Positions 59,562 to 64,000 of a DNA stretch of 64,000 nt are shown here, one piece after another (within the stretch, counting starts at the first letter, position 1; each line of letters starts with the position of its first letter). The DNA comes from Paraburkholderia polaris (GTDB lineage: Bacteria > Pseudomonadota > Gammaproteobacteria > Burkholderiales > Burkholderiaceae): positions 1 through 64,000 of the forward strand of contig NZ_JABBGJ010000017.1 of the NCBI RefSeq assembly GCF_012927345.1. Reading direction: 5' to 3'. The notes beneath the pieces are model-generated. The model worked only from the letters and a program-made list of their open reading frames with translations. It made no database searches and had not been told where the DNA came from. A program made the translations under genes and the position numbers.

Positions 59562-59594
59562 AAAAATGCGCTGCTTCGGCAGCGCATTTTTTTT
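59562..59594 (+). terminator. Terminator of htpG
   Basis: AAAAATGCGCTGC-TTCG-GCAGCGCATTTTTTTT, 54 bases after the stop codon. Confidence 0.92.
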
Positions 59595-59666
59595 ATCCTA
59601 TTGCCTCACCGCCGAACTGTCCGGCGGAGCGTTTGCGCAGGTACTTGGCTGCGCCGCGGCAAGGTT

Positions 59667-59936
59667 TTAGTGTGCGGGCGCTTGCCCATGCAAATGACGC
59701 ACTTGCGAAAGCACGGAGCCGGCCAGTTCCTTGGCCTCGATGCAGGAATGATGGTCGGCCAGTACTTTCGCCGCGAGACTGCCGATCGCCGTGCTTGTCT
59801 GTTTAGACGTGTGGTGCTGCGCGAGCGCAGAACCGGCAAGTTCCTTTTCCTGATACAAGGCGCCCGGGCGCCGCAAAACGACCGCGGCCAGATGAGCGAT
59901 GCGGTCGGAAGTTTCTTTTGAGTTCGTCGTATTCAA
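59667..59936 (-). CDS. Small hypothetical protein with internal repeat
   Basis: 89 residues from a TTG at 59936 after AGGAGTAAAGGC. It contains a duplicated unit: KELAGSALAQHHTSKQTSTA and KELAGSVLSQVRHLHGQ, with SLAAKVLADHHSCIEA between. Helical, soluble. Family unknown to me; the repeat and the good ribosome site support a real gene. The AT-rich stretch 59,980-60,100 upstream may hold its promoter. Confidence 0.55.
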   Translation of the reverse strand: MNTTNSKETSDRIAHLAAVVLRRPGALYQEKELAGSALAQHHTSKQTSTAIGSLAAKVLADHHSCIEAKELAGSVLSQVRHLHGQAPAH

Positions 59937-60167
59937 GCCTTTACTCCTGTGTGTTTTTTGTCGATTCAGACGAAGCTTCTTGCTGAAAAAATCGCCTGAA
60001 AAATAATTATGGTTAACTAATCAAAACTCTTCAACGATCATAAATTGAGATTGGTTTATGAGATGTAAAAGCGCCAATTTGTCTTATGCTCGCGCGTTCG
60101 AAACTCAGAGGCTTAGAGGATTATTTGCAATCTTTAGGCTGCTTATGCACTGAGTCTTATTTCTGCG

Positions 60168-62015
60168 ATGACGCATCCACGCAACCCCGCGTTGCGACCC
60201 ACTCCTCGTATTTCCATGTCCGACTCTGCCTTGGCGAAAGCCGCCGATCCTGTTCATCTGTTGTTGTCCATTTTGCGCGAGCAAGGCTTCGATGCCGCCG
60301 CGCGATGCGCCGTCGAGTTCGCTGCGCAAGGCGTGACGCCGCAGTTGCACGCGGACTTGTGCGCGAGCGCGGGCCGCTTCGAAGAGGCCTATCACAGCGC
60401 ATCGCAAGCGCAGGCCGTGACGAGTGGTGCGCGTCATGCACGGCTGGCGCTCTTCGCCGATGCACTCGGCCATGCCGAGGCTGCGCAGCGCAACAGCGAA
60501 CTAGCGGTGGCTGCTCATCCGCATGCTGCGACGATCGACTGGATTGTCTGGTTGATCGATCACTGCGGCGCGCATTCGGCGGCGGCGCACATGCTGCGCG
60601 CGTATGAGCGGCACGTGCCGCAGGACGCGCGTGCGTCGTGGTGGCTGGCGATTTCGCTGGCAGCGCAAACGGATGCGAGCGCGCGAGCCGAGCGTCGCCA
60701 GGCGTTGCTGCGGGCCTATGCGCTGGATCCGTCGATCCACCCCGCGTTGCCGTTGCAACTCGTGTTGGCGTTCCGGGAGATACGCGATTGGCAGACGGTT
60801 GAACGTGTTTGTCGCGAGATGCTCGCGCGCAATCCGACCGATGCCGAGATGGCCTGGCAATTGAGCCACGCGCAATGGCAGTGCAACGACGCAGCCGCGG
60901 CAGAGGCGACCATGCGCGCCGTCGATGCCGCCGCGCCCGGCAACGCCGACGTATTGGCTGCAACCGGCATGTATCTCGCCGAGCAGGCGCGCTACGACGA
61001 GAGCGAAGCGGCACTGCATGCGGCGCTCGTGCTCGATTCTTCGACGGTGCAGGCGGCGGTCGATCTGGCCGACCTGGAGCTGCGGCGCGGTGCCTGGGCG
61101 AGCGCATGGCCGCGCTTCGAGGCGCGCCTGACGCGCGACGACCGCGAGGCGAACAACGTGGTGGCCGTCATGGGACGCATGGCGCCGCGCTGGCGGGCTG
61201 AGCCGCTCGCCGGCAAGACGCTGCTCGTGCACAGCGAGCAGGGCAATGGCGACGACATCCAGATGGTCCGATTCGTCCCGGAGCTTGCGGCGCGGGTGCG
61301 CGACGAGGGCGGCCGACTGGTGCTTGCGGTGCGCCGGGCATTGCAGCCGCTGTTGGCTCGCTATTACGCCGATTGCGTGTCTATCGAAGACGGGCCACTT
61401 GGCAAGCCACACTACGTATTGCCGATTATGAGCATACCGTCCGTGCTCGGCTTGCGGCCTGAGCGGGTTGGCGGTGCGGCCTATCTGCACGCCGATGCGA
61501 ACAACGTAGCGAGATGGCGCGAGCGGATAACGGCGTGTGCTGCGGATGCAAAGCTGCATATCGGTCTCGTGTGGTCGGGCAGTCCGACACACCGGCGCGA
61601 CGCGAAGCGATCCATCCCGCTGGCGGCGCTGGCGCCGATACTGGCGCAGCCCGATGTCGTGTTCCATCCGCTGACGCCAGGACGCAGCGCCGATGTGATG
61701 GCTGTGACTGCGCAGGGCCATCGCTTTTGCGATCTGACCGGGCACTACGAAGCCGGTTTCGATGACGTCGCGGCACACCTCACCGCGCTCGATGCGCTCG
61801 TGACGATCGACAGTGCGCCGCTGCATCTCGGTGGCGCGCTGGGGCGTCCTGTGTTGGCGATGCTCGATCACGTGTCGCACTGGTGTTGGGGCAATCAGGA
61901 GGTGCAGCCTTGGTATGACTCTGTCGAGCTGTTCAGGCAGCCGCAGCCGGGAGAGTGGGGGGCGGTGGTCGAGCGGGTGGCGGCCCGTTTGCAGGCGATG
62001 TTAAGCGCGCGATAG
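60168..62015 (+). CDS. TPR protein with glycosyltransferase-9-like C-terminus
   Basis: 615 residues. Residues about 20-330 are helical repeats of TPR type (AAEATMRAVDAAAPGNADVL, YDESEAALHAALVLDSSTVQ). The C-terminal 250 (TLLVHSEQGNGDDIQMVRFV, IGLVWSGSPTHRRDAKRSIP, LVTIDSAPLHLGGALGRPVL) resemble GT9/heptosyltransferase-like domains in TPR fusion proteins. Probably modifies a surface glycan or protein; substrate unknown. Start uncertain between 60168 and 60216; neither has a good ribosome site. Confidence 0.8.
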   Translation: MTHPRNPALRPTPRISMSDSALAKAADPVHLLLSILREQGFDAAARCAVEFAAQGVTPQLHADLCASAGRFEEAYHSASQAQAVTSGARHARLALFADALGHAEAAQRNSELAVAAHPHAATIDWIVWLIDHCGAHSAAAHMLRAYERHVPQDARASWWLAISLAAQTDASARAERRQALLRAYALDPSIHPALPLQLVLAFREIRDWQTVERVCREMLARNPTDAEMAWQLSHAQWQCNDAAAAEATMRAVDAAAPGNADVLAATGMYLAEQARYDESEAALHAALVLDSSTVQAAVDLADLELRRGAWASAWPRFEARLTRDDREANNVVAVMGRMAPRWRAEPLAGKTLLVHSEQGNGDDIQMVRFVPELAARVRDEGGRLVLAVRRALQPLLARYYADCVSIEDGPLGKPHYVLPIMSIPSVLGLRPERVGGAAYLHADANNVARWRERITACAADAKLHIGLVWSGSPTHRRDAKRSIPLAALAPILAQPDVVFHPLTPGRSADVMAVTAQGHRFCDLTGHYEAGFDDVAAHLTALDALVTIDSAPLHLGGALGRPVLAMLDHVSHWCWGNQEVQPWYDSVELFRQPQPGEWGAVVERVAARLQAMLSAR

Positions 62016-62071
62016 TTGTTCGCGCGAATCGCGCTGAAACTGGAAGGTCACATCTATAAGAACGCACACGT

Positions 62072-62100
62072 AAAAACGCCCGCATGATACGGGCGTTTTT
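62072..62100. terminator. Bidirectional terminator
   Basis: AAAAACGCCCG / CGGGCGTTTTT with a seven-base loop, between the convergent TPR and OmpA-like genes. Confidence 0.9.
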
Positions 62101-62127
62101 ACGAGACCAGCATCAGGTGGCGAATGC

Positions 62128-62634
62128 CTACTTCCGCCCCATCAGCGTATCCATCGTCTCGCCGCGCACCAAAATCTCCGTGCGCCGGTTCAACGCGCGC
62201 CCGTCGGCCGTATCGTTGCTCGCCACGGGGTTGTTATACGCGTAGCCCTTAGTGCGAATGCGCTCCGTCGTCACGCCGCGTGCCACCAGCGCATACCCTA
62301 CCGCAATAGCGCGCTCTTCCGAGAGTTGCTGGTTATATTCGAGCGTGCCGACGTTATCGGTGTATCCCTCCACCACGATCGGCTTCTTGCTGCGTTTGAG
62401 CAACACAGCGGAGCGGTTGATCACCATGGCCGCGTCGCCGCGTACTTCGGATTTACCGAATTCGAACAGCGCGGCCTCCGGCAGCTTCACCGATACACCA
62501 CCGGCGACCGGCGCCACCTCGATGCCGACCGCCTTATTCAGCGACGTTTCCGTATCGCGGTTGAGCGGTGTTGCGCAACCCGCCATCAGCAGGACCGACA
62601 TTGCGCATGCTGTTGTGCCGAGGAACGTTCTCAT
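62128..62634 (-). CDS. OmpA-family lipoprotein
   Basis: 168 residues. Lipobox LLMAGC near 20, then an OmpA C-terminal peptidoglycan-binding domain: FEFGKSEVRGDAAMVINRSA, VVEGYTDNVGTLEYNQQLSE, RAIAVGYALVARGV, KGYAYNNPVASNDTADGRAL, NRRTEI. It anchors the outer membrane to peptidoglycan in the manner of Pal/YiaD. Start ATG after GAGACATG-type purine region; no partner genes adjacent. Confidence 0.92.
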   Translation of the reverse strand: MRTFLGTTACAMSVLLMAGCATPLNRDTETSLNKAVGIEVAPVAGGVSVKLPEAALFEFGKSEVRGDAAMVINRSAVLLKRSKKPIVVEGYTDNVGTLEYNQQLSEERAIAVGYALVARGVTTERIRTKGYAYNNPVASNDTADGRALNRRTEILVRGETMDTLMGRK

Positions 62635-62877
62635 GTCTCTTCTTCTCCTTCTCTATCCGATCAAATGGCGCGCCCTTCGATCGCAGGCGAGCCGCCGACT
62701 TTGTAAAGCACGAAGGTTGTAACGCGCGTCGCTGGCGAGGGAGAATCGGAACTATCTGAAATCGACAATCTTATTGAGGCGGGTCAGCATCCGAAGGGCT
62801 GTCAATGGAACTTCCTGACGGGAGAGTAGTGCGAGGTCGGCAATGCTCTGACGGCCGCGCCGTTATAATCCGACACC

Positions 62878-63630
62878 ATGCCTATCCGTTTCGATGCCGC
62901 CGACGCCCACTGGCGTGTCGGTCCCTTACCCGGTTTTAGCGCCGCCCAGAAAGACTGGCTGACGCGCGGTGGTTCATTGACCGCGCATCTGCGCACGCTT
63001 GGCGCGGTCGCGGTGCGCGTCACGCGCGAAGCCATCGCGCTGCCGTGGACCGACGAGCACGCCGCGCTCGGCCTCGCGCCGCGCGCGCCGGTGTGGGTTC
63101 GGGAAGTGGTGTTGTCGGTCGACGGTGTGCCGTTTGTCGCGGCGCATAGTGTCGCGCCGCTGGCCGCAAGCGTCGGCGTATGGCAGGCCACGCGCCGGCT
63201 GCGCACCCGGCCACTCGCCGAGTTGCTCTACAGCGATAGCAGCGTCGCGCGTTCGTCGCTGGTGAGCCGCAGGTTGACCGCGCGCCATCCGCTGTATCGA
63301 CTGGCCGTGCAGGAGATCGGCACAACGTCGCCGCATGCGCTGGTCGCGCGCCGCTCGGTGTTCGAGCGCCACGGTGCGCCGTTGATGGTGACTGAATGCA
63401 TGTTGCCCGCGCTGTGGGCGCATCTGGCGTCTACGGCGAGCAGATCGTCTGCGCACACGGTGTCGGCGCAGGCGCCGCAGCGCACCCATGTGCGGGAACA
63501 TGGCCGGCCGCTCGAGCATACGGTGTCGCGCGCTCATGGCGCACCGCGTGCGGAGCCCGAAAATCATGCCGAACAGGGCGCGCGTGAAGCCGGGCACGCT
63601 CCGGCATCAGACAGCAAGGTGAAGCGCTGA
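62878..63630 (+). CDS. ubiC: Chorismate pyruvate-lyase
   Basis: 250 residues. Converts chorismate to 4-hydroxybenzoate and pyruvate, the first step of ubiquinone synthesis. Conserved parts: RGGSLTAHLRTLGAVAVRVT, WVREVVLSVDGVPFVAAHSV, YRLAVQEIGTTSPHALVARR and RHGAPLMVTECMLPAL. The last about 65 residues are a Ser/Ala/His-rich tail beyond the normal family length. The stop overlaps the next ATG. Confidence 0.9.
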   Translation: MPIRFDAADAHWRVGPLPGFSAAQKDWLTRGGSLTAHLRTLGAVAVRVTREAIALPWTDEHAALGLAPRAPVWVREVVLSVDGVPFVAAHSVAPLAASVGVWQATRRLRTRPLAELLYSDSSVARSSLVSRRLTARHPLYRLAVQEIGTTSPHALVARRSVFERHGAPLMVTECMLPALWAHLASTASRSSAHTVSAQAPQRTHVREHGRPLEHTVSRAHGAPRAEPENHAEQGAREAGHAPASDSKVKR

Positions 63631-64000
63631 TGCTGCGCGGCTTTCCCCCCGTCGTCGCGGCGGATACGCATACGCTGATACTCGGTACTTTTCCCGGCGA
63701 GGCATCGCTCGTGGCGACGCAGTATTACGCGCATCCGCGCAACCAGTTCTGGCGTCTGCTCGGCACGGTACTCGACGAACCGCTTCCCGAGCTCGCCTAT
63801 GAAGAGCGTTTGCGCCGCGTGCTATCGCACGGCATCGGCGTGTGGGACGTGCTCGCCGCCTGCGAGCGCGAAGGCAGTCTCGACGCGGCAATCCGCAACG
63901 CCAGCCCCAACGATTTCGCTTCGCTGCGTGCCCACGCGCCGAAGCTTGCCAAAGTCTGCTTCAACGGCAAGACGGCGGGCCGCTTTGCGCCGGTGATCGG
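63630..64000 (+). CDS. Uracil/hypoxanthine-DNA glycosylase family protein, N-terminal part
   Basis: At least 123 residues; cut by the window edge. TLILGTFPGEASLVATQYYA followed by HPRNQFWRLLG, GIGVWDVLAACEREGSLDAA and AKVCFNGKTAG match the DNA-deoxyinosine glycosylase branch of the UDG superfamily. It removes deaminated bases as a step of base excision repair. Start ATG at 63630 overlaps the ubiC stop (ATGA-like TGATG). Confidence 0.88.
   Translation, partial: MLRGFPPVVAADTHTLILGTFPGEASLVATQYYAHPRNQFWRLLGTVLDEPLPELAYEERLRRVLSHGIGVWDVLAACEREGSLDAAIRNASPNDFASLRAHAPKLAKVCFNGKTAGRFAPVI

Noticed and set aside
60501..61880. Minus-strand frame opposite the TPR gene
   Set aside because: Arg/His-rich shadow with no motifs.

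Overview
The window is GC-rich chromosomal DNA that looks like Burkholderiales, most likely Paraburkholderia or Burkholderia. The evidence is the overall gene set and protein sequences (OtsA, Dcm/Vsr, Uup, ParE/ParC, ChrA, HtpG, UbiC) and the codon use. No taxonomic marker was compared with a database, so this is an inference.

Left flank (1-9.86 kb): a truncated IS3-type transposase at the edge, two small hypothetical genes, otsA, an MFS exporter, a YbhB-like protein, a dcm-vsr methylation/repair pair, a CsbD-like protein, a glutathione transferase and several small hypotheticals. Right flank (38.7-64 kb): tRNA-Arg(CCU), rubredoxin, a DUF4399-type exported protein, ABC-F protein Uup, parE-parC, a CopD-like membrane protein, a ChrA chromate transporter, a GGDEF-EAL protein, a PhzF-like protein, and a RidA/aminotransferase/VOC cluster facing a MocR regulator. 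After these come htpG, a TPR-glycosyltransferase, an OmpA-like lipoprotein, ubiC and the start of a uracil/hypoxanthine-DNA glycosylase gene.

The centre (about 9,859-38,740) is one integrated element of about 28.9 kb. It sits at the 3' end of the tRNA-Arg gene, is bounded by a 14/15-bp copy of the tRNA end, and carries a P4-type integrase beside the tRNA. Both ends share an exact 15-bp site. Its left half is P4-satellite-like: an AlpA-like regulator, a Rha-family regulator, a leader with a C4-type antisense RNA predicted to pair with the Shine-Dalgarno of the next gene, a tight array of tiny overlapping genes, a primase-helicase, and a cluster of GGGGACA repeats. Outside this core, next to attL, are two paralogous coiled-coil genes with a common C-terminal domain. 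A cargo zone (20.2-24.3 kb) holds a ParB-like gene, two exported-protein genes, an array of short repeats and an IS66 remnant.

The right half (24.3-31.1 kb) looks like a second module: serine recombinase, Q-like regulator, two DNA-binding genes, a winged-helix gene carrying palindromic iterons, several tiny phage-type genes, and a tail-fibre/fibre-assembly pair with no other virion genes. A control region with matching GTAC motifs precedes both the recombinase and an AlpA-like gene at the other end of this module. A PrtN-AlpA-DUF4224-Xis cassette and a second tyrosine recombinase with a structured leader follow. I therefore read the element as a probable composite of two phage satellites that supplies its own host-recognition fibre but no capsid, terminase or tail tube genes.
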